Below, piece after piece: positions 1 through 10,580 of a DNA stretch of 64,000 bases. Position 1 is the stretch's first letter. Each line of letters opens with the position of its first letter. A program made the translations under genes and the position numbers. The stretch is from CAWARU01 sp963805795 (GTDB taxonomy: Bacteria; Pseudomonadota; Gammaproteobacteria; UBA6186; Azoamicaceae): positions 310,001-374,000 of the forward strand of contig CAWDVG010000001.1 in assembly GCA_963805795.1 (NCBI GenBank), written 5' to 3'. The notes below the pieces were generated by a model. The model was given only the letters and a program-made list of their open reading frames with translations, was not told the DNA's origin and did no database searches.

Positions 1-1808
1 GTGGCTTTAATGATGCTATAAATAGTATTTGTCTCTTGGAAGGTGAGCAACAACTTAATTTAATAACTGCTTCAGGATCTCATATCAGCTCTCAAGTGGT
101 TTCACTAACTCCACATTTAGAACCACAGTTACTTGAAAAATTGCAGAAGCTTGAACAGGTGACAGAGAAACTGAAGCAAATTGAAGATTTGAAAAAACAA
201 CTAGAAGATAGTGCCAAAGCACAGTCGTTATTTACTGAAAAACAAATTGCCGAGCAAATTGCAATGTTTAATAGCATCCAACAAAAAGGTGTGATTGATA
301 AATCAATTATGGATGGCATGCAGCAGGTATGGAAGCAATTTGAAAGCCATGTGGTAAAAAAGACTCTAGTTGTAGTAGAAGAGGAATTAAATAAGGTAAA
401 AAAACAAAATGAAGAGGTTATAGCTCGATTATTTGATTTGGAAAAAGTAGCTCAAGATACTCCTGAATTACAACAAAAAATTGAAACGATAGAGCAGGAT
501 TTAAAACCCCTAAGAATAGAATATGAAGAACGACAAAAAGTGTTGCAAATGCAAAGTTATATCTTACAACATCAGCAGCTGGGAACTTTTTATCGACGCC
601 TGCAGGTAAAGCTCAATCAAATCTTTACAGCTTTTCTTGCTATAGGGAGCGGGCAGATTCAAAGGGGCGACAATACGACAACAATTGTAAAAATTTTGGA
701 AATCCCATTAAATTTATTTAGTTTGGGTGTGGGTTCTATGATTATGGAAGGATTAGATGCGATACGAAATCGTCGGGAGGTAAAAAAAATAAATGAAATA
801 ACTGAGAAATATATCATTAGTATTCGTGAGAGTGAAAAATTAGTGGAGGAGGTTGCCCGACTGCTCTGTTTACGCTATGAAGATCAAATCCGAAAGTTAT
901 CGCCACCAGGCCAGGAAAGTTGGGGGGATGCCTTGACATTCAGCAAATCCGCAAATGGTGGAACAGAAATTTTGGCAGATTGCGCCATTGCACGAATGAT
1001 GGATGCCCTGTCAAAGCAATCCATTAAACCTACCCATGAAATGGCGCAACAGTTGATGGATGCTGTTTTTACTTCGGCAAAAGCAGAAAATACAATTCTC
1101 GCAGGTTTTACTAGTGTAGACGTTCCAACAGTACACAATAAAGTTTGGAAAGATAGAGATATTTTTCAAGGGCCTGGAATCAAAGTGCAAAGGGGGGATA
1201 TTGTTGAATATTTTATAGGTAAAGGTTCGTATTGTAATAAACCCGACATATTCCATTATCGTTGGGGAACGATGGCAGAAGTTAATGCATTGAATTTACA
1301 AAAACAATCTAAAACTGATCCTGTTTCTAGGACTAGTATTTACAAATATGCTCGTACGTATCAAGCGAGATTGATTACCCAAACCCATCATGATGTAAAA
1401 GCTAAACAAGAATTGCATAATAAAAATCTGCATGTGGAGGAAGGTTTGAGCAATCCTATCGCTAGAGTAACAACGGAAGAGGAATTAAATGCGTTAAAGC
1501 AAAAATATTCGGGTCTAGAAGATGAAATACGAGTTATGAAAGCACAAATGGAGTTTCAGCAACAAGCATTAGATACTCAAAAGAAACTCATCGATTCATT
1601 AATGGCTTCACAAAATAACACGACTTTCGTAACTGCGGCACATGGTACTACTGCAGTAACTGAAATAGTAACAGCATCAGCCGGTGCGGCAGCTCCTTCT
1701 TTTACACCTGCTGCTAACGCAACTTTAAATAAAGGACCTGTACCGGTCCCTGTAGCTGCAACTGCTTTTTTATCCATGAATCAAGATAAAAAACTTTTGC
1801 TAGGATAG
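1..1808 (+). CDS. Coiled-coil protein, 5' end cut off by the window
   Basis: The reading frame is open to the first base of the window, so the true start lies upstream; the first in-window start-like codon is TTG at 36, without a convincing ribosome binding site. I do not recognise the family. Visible parts are long heptad-rich, Gln/Glu/Lys-rich coiled coils over roughly the first 180 residues, a hydrophobic stretch near residues 225-245 followed by a basic patch, a mixed globular middle, a second coiled coil near residues 490-530, and an Ala/Thr/Pro-rich low-complexity tail. It lies just upstream of two giant ankyrin/LRR/HEAT proteins, and with them it looks like a host-interaction (effector-type) locus. 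That role is inference from architecture and context only. No transmembrane export signal can be judged because the N-terminus is missing. Confidence 0.75.
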   Translation, partial: GFNDAINSICLLEGEQQLNLITASGSHISSQVVSLTPHLEPQLLEKLQKLEQVTEKLKQIEDLKKQLEDSAKAQSLFTEKQIAEQIAMFNSIQQKGVIDKSIMDGMQQVWKQFESHVVKKTLVVVEEELNKVKKQNEEVIARLFDLEKVAQDTPELQQKIETIEQDLKPLRIEYEERQKVLQMQSYILQHQQLGTFYRRLQVKLNQIFTAFLAIGSGQIQRGDNTTTIVKILEIPLNLFSLGVGSMIMEGLDAIRNRREVKKINEITEKYIISIRESEKLVEEVARLLCLRYEDQIRKLSPPGQESWGDALTFSKSANGGTEILADCAIARMMDALSKQSIKPTHEMAQQLMDAVFTSAKAENTILAGFTSVDVPTVHNKVWKDRDIFQGPGIKVQRGDIVEYFIGKGSYCNKPDIFHYRWGTMAEVNALNLQKQSKTDPVSRTSIYKYARTYQARLITQTHHDVKAKQELHNKNLHVEEGLSNPIARVTTEEELNALKQKYSGLEDEIRVMKAQMEFQQQALDTQKKLIDSLMASQNNTTFVTAAHGTTAVTEIVTASAGAAAPSFTPAANATLNKGPVPVPVAATAFLSMNQDKKLLLG

Positions 1809-1980
1809 CTATAGGAATTTCGACCAGAGATATGTGCATTCATAGCTGTGTATGCCTATGCAATGAAACACTGAGCATATTTTCATGTTATAGAAGTGCC
1901 CTCTACTTTACAGATCAAATAGGATTTATAAATGGTTCAATAACATTAATAATAAGTTACTTGCGAACTTTTGATATAGT

Positions 1981-4900
1981 ATGATCTTACGGCTATTTAC
2001 CAATAATTGGGAGAATATGAAAAAGTTCATAGTTCTATTGGATGTAGATGAGACCCTTGCCTTAAGTAATAAGCATTTTGTTCAGAATGATTTAGGTTAT
2101 CGTTATAACCAAGCTTTGATAGCTGCCCTAAAGGTTCTGGGCTTAACTGAAGTCTATCTTTTTACTTCATACTCATTAAGAATTATTGCCCCCGATCATG
2201 CAATTGAACCAACGACAACGCCTTCCAGGTTAAAATTAATTCAATATTTAGCTGCACAGGGTATCACGGTCTTAGGGGTATTAACCATTATGGATGTTGA
2301 ATATCGGCAAGGGCCTGGGGCTTATTATGAAAAGGTGATTAAACCTTTTGAAACCTTAGTGTTGCAAGGTGTGGATGTGGCAAAGGGGGAACATAAAAAA
2401 GCTTTTGAAGCCTTATGTATAGAAGAGGAGGTATTGAGAGAGGCTGGATATAAAAATAAAGTTGATAAGAAAATTGACGGTAAAGTAGGACTATATCATT
2501 ATTTTATGAAACACTTGGAGCAAGAATTTTGCCAAGTTGATGGCTGTATCATTGTCGATGATAGTAAGGGGGTAGTTGGTGATTTTCGTAGCATACAAAC
2601 AAACGAACCCTTATTAACCATATTAGCAAGGCCTCAGTTAACGGACAAGAATTATCAAGAAGAAATTACTACATTTTTTTATGGTATTACCTGGCGTGAA
2701 CTCAAAAACAAAACAGCATGGTTGCATACGTTGCAGTCTCAACAAGATCTTAAAATATTGGGGGAACAGCAGTTGCCCAATAATTTAAGGGGAGCAGATG
2801 AGCAATTAATTGTATTTGAAAAGAAACAAAATGAAGAAGCTTTACAAAGCCTAGTACATAAGGTTGAACAATTGTCTTACATAACAATAAAGTCATTAAA
2901 TCAACAACCTAGTAAGCAAGGAGGCGATCTCGCCAGGGTACAAACAAGTGATTATGCAGTGGGTAGTGGAGGACAAGCAAAGTTTCAGATCAAGGTACAA
3001 GCAGCGGATAAAAAATTAGTTCAGGAAAATCCTTCTGTTGTCTTAGATGTTAAAAAAAATGCAGAAGTAGATATGACGACCTTTGCAGAGGCAACGGCTA
3101 AGCTCTGCGGAACAGATTTTGAAACACAAAAGCTATTGCTTGAGATATTGAAATTGGCCGAGCCGAAGCGTCTAGATGTTGCGCAAGCGAGGGTATTGGG
3201 TCTTTTTCAACCATTTTATATTTCTATTGCCAATGCGCGAAAAATCTTATCACAAAATGAGCGGGGTATTTTAGAGAAAAATAATATTTACGGCAATAAT
3301 CCAGTCAGTCGTATTGGGAATGTTTATTATAAACAAAATCCAGAACGTTTCTTGACAGAGCAAGCGGTTTATCAAATGAGTTTGTTATTGGGAGGAGGAA
3401 TCATTACTCCGAGCCGATTAATATTAGTTGAAATTCCCAATGAAGATAAGATAACCGTACAAGCCAGTTTAGCGGTCGAGGGGGAAAACTTAGAGGATGT
3501 TCTATATCTACCCGGTGGAATTGCAAGTTTAAAACAACGCTTAGGTACAGAACGTTTTATCCACGATTTTCCTGGTTTATTAAAGGGGCATTATTTGTCC
3601 GATTGGTTGGCTAAGCGTAAACTTGATATGAAAATGACTTGTGAAGCACAACTGCAGTTATTAGCTGATACTTTATTTGCATTACCTATACCAGAACGGC
3701 CACTCGATTTTAAAGATCCAAAACTAACTAGAGCCAATCTTGAGAAAAAACTATTTGAATCCCGATTGAAAGGTGCTCCTATTTTGGCGACTCTGGCATT
3801 AATGGCATGTTATCCAAGCTTAGTCCCAGGAATGCATTTGGCGGATTTATTACATTTGCCCGATTTATTTACCCTTTTACAAAAGTTATATCCCAAAGAT
3901 TCCAGTAACAACATTTTGAAATTATTGCCAGACTTGTTTCAAAGTTTTGCACCCGACAATATATCCAAGCATTTTTTGCTGGCTTTATTAAGCGAACCAT
4001 TAGATCACAAAGGGGATAATTTTAAAGTTAAAGTTCACCATGATACAAGTGGGAAATTGCAGTTGTTAGAGATTATTGGCATTGATAATGATATGTCAGG
4101 CATTGATAATGAGTTGGGGATGGAAGGGAGTATTAGAGTTCAGAAGCCCTACGCATTGCGTGAGAGAGCAGCTCAGCTCAATAAGGAAGCAGATGAATTA
4201 CAGTATAACATCAACGTTAAGACTATTTTTTATGGTGTGAGAGAATTTTTAGGCAGAAAATTGGATGCCTCAGTGCAGCAACTACTATTAGGGCAATCGG
4301 CTCAAGTTTGTACGATACAATGGCTTGGAAATATGTGGTTACAAGTTCAGCATTATTTACCCATCCTGACTAGAGGTCTACATCAAGCTCATCGTTTAGA
4401 TAAACAATTGCTGGAAAATTTTAGTAATCGTTTTACGACGAATATAAATCGTATACAGGCATTGATAAAGGTGAATCCTGCTTTAACTCATAAAATGTTG
4501 TTTTTAGAAATAGAACCGCTATTAGGTCGCTATTGTGATGAGCTACTGAAAGATTATGGAGATTCACAAGCTTTTGTATTAGCATTATACGATGAGAAAC
4601 ATATTCCTCCCCTAAAAAAACTTTTAGCAGAACGACTAAAAGAAAAACTGAGTAACGGAAAAAGTTTGCAAGAGCATTTATCGCAAATTGTTCCACTTGT
4701 GCCTGTATTCAGTTCTTACGAAAAGAGTTTTAAGCAGTTTGCCTGGCAACATAGATTATTGTTAGAACCTTCCCAGTTAAAGGGTGAGATTCTGAATTTA
4801 CTATTGGCTTTTAGAAATAGTCAGCAAGAAGAAGTGATAGATAAATATCCATTACATGTGCTTGCACCGCAACCCTTATGTATTTCATTAGAAGCATTCA

Positions 4901-7900
4901 CAGAGCTATATCAACAACAGGGGCAAGCTTTTATTGAATTAGTAAAAGCATTTCCTAAATTAAATTTCTTGTTTTATGATACTGTGAAGACTACTAGTGA
5001 TGGAGCAAATTCAAGCAAACCCAATATCATAATCTCTTTGGAGGATGCAACATTATTATATCGAGTTATTCGGAATAATAGAAGCAACCAGTATTTAAAT
5101 AGGGGTCTAAATTCAGGACAAAGTATTGCATTGCTGTTAAAAGGTTTACTGCTTTTAGGAGCAAGCACTAAGATTCTAAAGAACGGTTTAAGTTTATTAC
5201 ATTATGCAGCAGACAATTGTTCTGATGCAATGATACCCTTAATAGAAGCAGGTTTTGATGTTTTTCAAAAAGATAAGGAAGATAAAACACCTTTAGATTA
5301 TGCCATCGAAGCGCCAAACTTACCCAGCATTGCTGTATTATTGGCATATGAAGCAGGGCGTAGTATAAAGTTAGACAATGCTTTAGTGTTTATTCAACAT
5401 TATTCAGCACAAGTATATTTATGTCAGCAATTGCTGTTTCAAAATCAGGACCTGGCTTGGAACATTGCCCTAAAGAACGCTAGTCAAGAAAATGAAACCG
5501 AGGAAGGGGTGCGTTTAGAGGGGTTAGGGGGCAGAAAGTTTCTAAAATCAGAACTTTGCAAGCAAATATTTAAAAAAGGTGTTTCGGCTGGCTTTCAAAA
5601 AGAAAACCTCTATGGTCGCCATAATGTTATTTCTATTCGTACAAGAATCAATGAGAATATTTCAGTTGGTTTGCATTTAAAAGAAAATCCCGAACTACCT
5701 GGCCGAGAAATAATGGTGCATTATTTGGCCAAACAACTCTTCGGTTCCATTACGCCTTCAGTTGCTCTCTGGCGTTTTAGTAAGCTTGAAGGTTGGTGGA
5801 AAAAAACCAATGTTGCCTATCCTATTTTGGCGAGTCGCTCTATTGAGGGGAATAATTTAAGAGAGGTTCTGGACCATTTCCCCCATCAACTACAATATCT
5901 AGAGCCAGAGAGTGTTTCGGAAGCCATCATTCTAGCCTTATTGATTAGTCCCGAAGATGGACGTGCCGATAATTATATCTTACAACGCGTTATGATTGAT
6001 AATAAAATGCAATATAGGATTGTCAGTATTGATAATGATCATACTTTTGTACAATCATTAGCTTTAGATAAGGAAGGTCAAGAAAAAGAGGAAACTGAAG
6101 GCTTACAAGTCAAAAGCATTCTATTTTGTTTAGATCAAATGCAATTACCCGTACATGCACGGGTGCGAAAAAGATTGTTAAGTATTAATGCTTATGAAAT
6201 GCTAGATCGCTGGTTAAAAGATCTTGAGTTGGAGCAAAAACAAATAAATCAACTTTTTGATTTGAATGAGAGAAAACGTTTGAAGGAAGCGGGTATATAT
6301 GTCGACATCGAATTTAAGCCCAGCATAGTTATCGATATCTATGAAAAACTGCTCCGTATCCAAGCAGCTTTAGGCAAATATCCGAGATGTACTGGCCTTG
6401 CTCTATTGCGCCATAGTATTCCCAAGCTTTCTTTACGTTATATTACGGCTTTTGAGCAATTTCCTAGTGGGCAATTGACTAGCGTGGATGAGCGTTTTAA
6501 TGCCCTAACTAAGGGATGCTTTGATAAAGTATTGATGAGATTGCCAACTGAAACAGCCTTATTTATTTGGCCAAACTCGAAAGTTGCGTTACATCAAGCT
6601 CCTGGCATTCAAGATCATGCCATAGTATTTATTAGGGAGCATGTGGATACGTTTGCTGCCCTGCAAGCTTATTTTGTGCGTAATGGCCAGTGGGTCACCG
6701 CAATGAGCAAATCCCAAGTTCTGGTTTTAAAAAGTGTTCCAGTTGATTTTCGAACCCTGGCAGCATTGAAGGTTAATTCAGAAGGTTTGGTTGTAAAAAA
6801 CAAACACAACCAGGAAGAAGTGGAGAGAATCATCCAGCAAGTGATGAGCAGAATGCAACTTAATAAGGAGATAGAATTTAGTAAGTCCAAAGCTGTTAAC
6901 ATTATTGATATGACTAAAGTTAAGCTTGCTCAGGATTTGAAAATGGCTAATGAGCGAGAGGAAACGCCAGCTAGAGCGGGTAAAATTCTAAAAGAAACAC
7001 ATGAGCTAGCATCGAAACTTAAAAGTATTCGAGATCAACTACAAGATGGAAAAACTCAAGCATTTTTGTCTTTAGAATTGAGTGAGCATCGTGAGCAGAT
7101 AGTCAATGGTAAAGATGGAGAATTTCCCGGTATTGATTTTGCAAAAATGAAGTTTGGAAATAATCAATTAGATATGGGAAAACAGCAAACCGTTTTAAAT
7201 GCATTTGCGAAAGTGGAGTTTTTAACCTTAAGACTTCAGAATTGTGAAGCATTAAGCAATCAATTGCTGGCTACTGTCTTGAAAAATTCTAAGGCATTAT
7301 TGGCTTTAAGTTTAGTGAATTGTTCTAAACTAACAGTGGCTAGTATTTCTATCATCAAAAAATCCTGCCCCAATTTAGAGAAATTGGAGTTAATAGGATT
7401 AAACTTAAGCCGAGTCATTGAATCTTTTCCATCACTAAGAGTATTGAGAATTAAAGATTGTGCTAAGTTGTCTGTATGGGGAGGGGAATGTTTTGCTTTG
7501 CAGAAACTGAATATTGTAGATTGTCCCTTGATGCTAAAAAATGCAGAGTTCTTTACCCAGTACCCATTTCTATTGTTTTTATCTAAATATTCAATAAAGA
7601 ATATGAACTCAGTAGATGCCTTGTTGCAAACTATTTTAACAGAAAAAAAAGCCAGTGTTAACGATATCCCAGTTAAATTTAAACAGAAAATTGGAATGAT
7701 ATTGAATCAATATTATGCAGCTTGCTCAGAAATTGATGCGCATCTAAAAATAAAAAGTTCATTTTATCTGCCAAATGCATTGGCAAAGGTAAAGGATCAT
7801 GATCTAAATACTCGAGAAAAATCTGCAAAAGTTGTGGCAGATTTGAGCCTTTGGATGTCCGAAGGACAGATCAAAGAAATCATTGAATCCTTGTTGAGGG

Positions 7901-10527
7901 CACAAGATTACTGGTGGGTAAGTGATGAGAGTGAAAGCAAGGAGATAAGGGATAGAGTTGGAGAAGAAATTACTTATCCCAAGTCTTGGAGATATTTGAG
8001 TGCTTGTTTACCAGAAGAACAAGTCGAGGTGGCAGTTAGAATTTTATTGGATATTCTAAAGAAAAGTAATGAAGATAATAAAAAGACTGTGATCCTGGCA
8101 ATAGGAGATTTTAGTGTTCGCTTATCAGCAGGACAAATAACGGATCTATATAAAGAGTTGTTAAATGTTATTAAGGGTAAAGGACGACGAGAAGGATATA
8201 TTAGAGCTGTGACTATCAGAGTTTTGTTGAAGTTAAGCTCAAAGTTATCAGAGAGTCAAATCAAGGAAATTGTTGAAACTCTGCTGAATATACAAAATGA
8301 CCAATTTGAAGTAAGAGCTAATATTGCCAAAGCATTGGGGGATTTGAGTACTCGGTTGCCAGCAGAACTAATCAAAGTGGTTTTTGAATGTTTGATGGAT
8401 GCGATAAAAGACCAGGTTAGTTTTGTAGGATGCAATGCTATCATAGCATTAGGGAAATTGGCTGCACGATTATCTGATGATCAATTAAAGGGTGTCATTG
8501 AATTTCTGCTTAACTATCAAGAAAAAAATGATGTTTATATTTGTGCTTCGATTAATCAGGCATTGGGAGATTTGGGTGCACGATTGCCAGGTGAACATAT
8601 CATAAACGTAAGTGAATATTTATTAAACGCTCAAGTAGGCAAAAAAGTTAGAATTGGTATAAGTGATTCGGCTGATAAAGCTTTGGGAGATTTAGGCGCA
8701 CGGCTGCCAGATGGGCAACTTATGAAAGTAATTATACATTTGTTAAATGCTCAAAATGGTTTTGGGTTTGGCTCTAAAGCGACACAGAAAGCATTGGGAG
8801 ATTTAGGTATACGCTTGCAAAAGGGACAACTTAAAGAAGTAATTGAAGTATACCTAAAGAATTTGAATCAGTTTAATTTTGATAAGGTCTTTGCTAAAGT
8901 ATTGTGTTATTTTATTACAACATTGAAAGAAGGACAGGTCGAGGTGGCGTTTGAAGTCCTGTTGAATGTTCTCCAAAAATCCATAGTAGAAGGACTAAAA
9001 AAAATTTCGGATTTAAATCATGTTCTTCTTCTGAGAAGAATCGTTTCCAGAGTTTTGAGAGATTTGAGTACTCAGTTAACTGAGGAACAATCTAATGGGG
9101 CGAGTGTTGCTTTGTTGAAAGCACTGAATACTCAAAATAAATATATTAAAGAAGTTGTTGTCAGAGTTTTAGGAGGTTTTGCAAAACAATTACCTGGTTT
9201 ATCTGAAGGAGAAGTCAAGCAAATATTTGAAGCTTTATTAAATGTTCTAAAGAATGGAGTTGGGAGTGAAAGAGAAGCCGCTGCTCGAGCTTTGGGAAAT
9301 TTAGTTGCACATTTTTCGGAGGAACAAATCAAGGAGATAATTCAAACCTTATTAGATGCACTAAAGGATCCGAAAGAATTGTATTCATTTTCGGAATTAG
9401 GAAATACGGCTGCCAAAGTTTTAGGGAATTTGTCTGCACAATTATCTGATGGACAAGTTAAAGAAATAATTCAAATTATATTGAATCGTCTAAAGAACAA
9501 GAGTGTAGGAATTCCAGCTGCTGAGGTATTAGGAGATTTAATCATACGACTGTCGGAAAAGCAAGGATTCGAGAAGATTGTAGAAGATCTATTGAGTATA
9601 TTAAAAAATAAGAACCAATATTCAAGGTTAGGGACAGGAGATATTAGTAAGGTCTTGGGTATTATAAATAAAAGTCTGACGGATGGACAAGTTGAAGAAG
9701 TAATTGCAGTCTTATTTAATAATCTAAAAGATGAGGAGTTATTTATAGGTAGAAGTGACAGAGTCGTCGCTACTTTGGTAGATTTTGTAATAAAGTTACC
9801 TGAAAGACAAACCAAGAGGCTAATAGGAGATTTGTTGGCTGCAGTGAAAGGTGGAGAAGATTTTGTGAGGTTCAGCGCTTTAAACGTTTTGGTGAAATTG
9901 GCCGCACGATTGTCAGATGGGCAAACTAAGAAGCTAATTGAAGGTTTGTTAAATGCTTTAAATGACCAGAAAAATCCCTTGCCGGGACAAAGAGCAGCTG
10001 TAGCTTTAGGGAATCTAGCTGCACAGTTGCAGGGAGAACAGAGGGTGGTTGAAGCATTATTGAATTCCCTCCGAGTTCAGAATGTGTTTGTGAGACATGC
10101 AGTAGCAAATGCTTTGGAAGATTTAAGAGCTCATTTGCCTGTTCAACACAGTCATACAATGACAAAATTATTAATAAAAGCATTAAATGATAAATCATTT
10201 CTTGATAATATACCTACACTAATTTCTATGCTTGTTCATTTTGTTGGGACAGAATACTTTGATACAGTTGTTGCAAGCAGCATTAAAGAAACTTTATCTA
10301 ATCTTGAAAAAACTTTGCCTTTACATTCAGTAAAGAATACTAGGCCTACACTTTTTCAGCAAAAGGAAAAGTTAGGGAAATATATTTTGAATACCTTTAT
10401 TGCCTATCAAAATTACCAAGACAAATTTGGGATACAGGTTTGTAATTTAATAGCGGACTACGCTTATTCACCTGCAAATCCGATCGATGAATTATTGGGA
10501 CGAAAAGACCCGCGCAAATTGATCTAA
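1981..10527 (+). CDS. Giant multidomain protein: HAD-like, two lipid-kinase/HipA-like cores, ankyrin, LRR, HEAT array (2848 aa)
   Basis: Domains in order. A HAD phosphatase-like N-terminus has D21-V-D23-E-T25 as motif I and an acidic pair D193-D194 as a motif IV candidate. The first kinase-like core has Lys451 and Glu460 in an ATP-site-like segment, then D675-HKGD-N680 and I701-D-N-D704. An ankyrin-like segment lies near 1065-1130. The second kinase-like core has Lys1234, Glu1243, D1326-GRAD-N1331 and D1351-N-D1353. An AMN1-like LRR stretch spans about 1745-1860, and about twenty HEAT-like repeats of 37-40 aa run from about 1930 to 2750. The D-x4-N ... ID-x-D pattern matches the catalytic and metal-binding loops of PI3/PI4-kinases and HipA-like kinases; bacterial effector PI3-kinases such as Francisella OpiA and ankyrin-containing Legionella LegA5 are known. 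Lipid kinase activity and effector status are inferences. An alternative start is ATG 2017, preceded by GGGAG. It is a tandem paralogue of the next gene. Confidence 0.85.
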   Translation: MILRLFTNNWENMKKFIVLLDVDETLALSNKHFVQNDLGYRYNQALIAALKVLGLTEVYLFTSYSLRIIAPDHAIEPTTTPSRLKLIQYLAAQGITVLGVLTIMDVEYRQGPGAYYEKVIKPFETLVLQGVDVAKGEHKKAFEALCIEEEVLREAGYKNKVDKKIDGKVGLYHYFMKHLEQEFCQVDGCIIVDDSKGVVGDFRSIQTNEPLLTILARPQLTDKNYQEEITTFFYGITWRELKNKTAWLHTLQSQQDLKILGEQQLPNNLRGADEQLIVFEKKQNEEALQSLVHKVEQLSYITIKSLNQQPSKQGGDLARVQTSDYAVGSGGQAKFQIKVQAADKKLVQENPSVVLDVKKNAEVDMTTFAEATAKLCGTDFETQKLLLEILKLAEPKRLDVAQARVLGLFQPFYISIANARKILSQNERGILEKNNIYGNNPVSRIGNVYYKQNPERFLTEQAVYQMSLLLGGGIITPSRLILVEIPNEDKITVQASLAVEGENLEDVLYLPGGIASLKQRLGTERFIHDFPGLLKGHYLSDWLAKRKLDMKMTCEAQLQLLADTLFALPIPERPLDFKDPKLTRANLEKKLFESRLKGAPILATLALMACYPSLVPGMHLADLLHLPDLFTLLQKLYPKDSSNNILKLLPDLFQSFAPDNISKHFLLALLSEPLDHKGDNFKVKVHHDTSGKLQLLEIIGIDNDMSGIDNELGMEGSIRVQKPYALRERAAQLNKEADELQYNINVKTIFYGVREFLGRKLDASVQQLLLGQSAQVCTIQWLGNMWLQVQHYLPILTRGLHQAHRLDKQLLENFSNRFTTNINRIQALIKVNPALTHKMLFLEIEPLLGRYCDELLKDYGDSQAFVLALYDEKHIPPLKKLLAERLKEKLSNGKSLQEHLSQIVPLVPVFSSYEKSFKQFAWQHRLLLEPSQLKGEILNLLLAFRNSQQEEVIDKYPLHVLAPQPLCISLEAFTELYQQQGQAFIELVKAFPKLNFLFYDTVKTTSDGANSSKPNIIISLEDATLLYRVIRNNRSNQYLNRGLNSGQSIALLLKGLLLLGASTKILKNGLSLLHYAADNCSDAMIPLIEAGFDVFQKDKEDKTPLDYAIEAPNLPSIAVLLAYEAGRSIKLDNALVFIQHYSAQVYLCQQLLFQNQDLAWNIALKNASQENETEEGVRLEGLGGRKFLKSELCKQIFKKGVSAGFQKENLYGRHNVISIRTRINENISVGLHLKENPELPGREIMVHYLAKQLFGSITPSVALWRFSKLEGWWKKTNVAYPILASRSIEGNNLREVLDHFPHQLQYLEPESVSEAIILALLISPEDGRADNYILQRVMIDNKMQYRIVSIDNDHTFVQSLALDKEGQEKEETEGLQVKSILFCLDQMQLPVHARVRKRLLSINAYEMLDRWLKDLELEQKQINQLFDLNERKRLKEAGIYVDIEFKPSIVIDIYEKLLRIQAALGKYPRCTGLALLRHSIPKLSLRYITAFEQFPSGQLTSVDERFNALTKGCFDKVLMRLPTETALFIWPNSKVALHQAPGIQDHAIVFIREHVDTFAALQAYFVRNGQWVTAMSKSQVLVLKSVPVDFRTLAALKVNSEGLVVKNKHNQEEVERIIQQVMSRMQLNKEIEFSKSKAVNIIDMTKVKLAQDLKMANEREETPARAGKILKETHELASKLKSIRDQLQDGKTQAFLSLELSEHREQIVNGKDGEFPGIDFAKMKFGNNQLDMGKQQTVLNAFAKVEFLTLRLQNCEALSNQLLATVLKNSKALLALSLVNCSKLTVASISIIKKSCPNLEKLELIGLNLSRVIESFPSLRVLRIKDCAKLSVWGGECFALQKLNIVDCPLMLKNAEFFTQYPFLLFLSKYSIKNMNSVDALLQTILTEKKASVNDIPVKFKQKIGMILNQYYAACSEIDAHLKIKSSFYLPNALAKVKDHDLNTREKSAKVVADLSLWMSEGQIKEIIESLLRAQDYWWVSDESESKEIRDRVGEEITYPKSWRYLSACLPEEQVEVAVRILLDILKKSNEDNKKTVILAIGDFSVRLSAGQITDLYKELLNVIKGKGRREGYIRAVTIRVLLKLSSKLSESQIKEIVETLLNIQNDQFEVRANIAKALGDLSTRLPAELIKVVFECLMDAIKDQVSFVGCNAIIALGKLAARLSDDQLKGVIEFLLNYQEKNDVYICASINQALGDLGARLPGEHIINVSEYLLNAQVGKKVRIGISDSADKALGDLGARLPDGQLMKVIIHLLNAQNGFGFGSKATQKALGDLGIRLQKGQLKEVIEVYLKNLNQFNFDKVFAKVLCYFITTLKEGQVEVAFEVLLNVLQKSIVEGLKKISDLNHVLLLRRIVSRVLRDLSTQLTEEQSNGASVALLKALNTQNKYIKEVVVRVLGGFAKQLPGLSEGEVKQIFEALLNVLKNGVGSEREAAARALGNLVAHFSEEQIKEIIQTLLDALKDPKELYSFSELGNTAAKVLGNLSAQLSDGQVKEIIQIILNRLKNKSVGIPAAEVLGDLIIRLSEKQGFEKIVEDLLSILKNKNQYSRLGTGDISKVLGIINKSLTDGQVEEVIAVLFNNLKDEELFIGRSDRVVATLVDFVIKLPERQTKRLIGDLLAAVKGGEDFVRFSALNVLVKLAARLSDGQTKKLIEGLLNALNDQKNPLPGQRAAVALGNLAAQLQGEQRVVEALLNSLRVQNVFVRHAVANALEDLRAHLPVQHSHTMTKLLIKALNDKSFLDNIPTLISMLVHFVGTEYFDTVVASSIKETLSNLEKTLPLHSVKNTRPTLFQQKEKLGKYILNTFIAYQNYQDKFGIQVCNLIADYAYSPANPIDELLGRKDPRKLI
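8332..8905 (+). repeat. Five adjacent, visibly similar HEAT-unit coding repeats
   Basis: Inside the first giant gene, units beginning with an Ala-Leu-Gly-(Asp/Lys)-Leu motif start at 8332, 8446, 8560, 8680 and 8791, so the period is 114, 114, 120 and 111 bp (37-40 residues). The three units starting at 8560, 8680 and 8791 are the most alike in DNA, sharing blocks such as ttgggagattt and a Leu-Pro/Gln-x-Gly-(Glu/Gln) turn. This points to recent unit duplication. The array continues less regularly on both sides. Confidence 0.75.
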
Positions 10528-10580
10528 GTAATTAATTTTAGAAAATGAATTAATATGGATTGTAAATAGAGGAAGATAAT

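Noticed and set aside
8332..8905. Regularly spaced repeats that could suggest a CRISPR array
   Set aside because: The period is 111-120 bp, the units are in frame within a coding region and encode HEAT helices; there are no short identical repeats with unique spacers.
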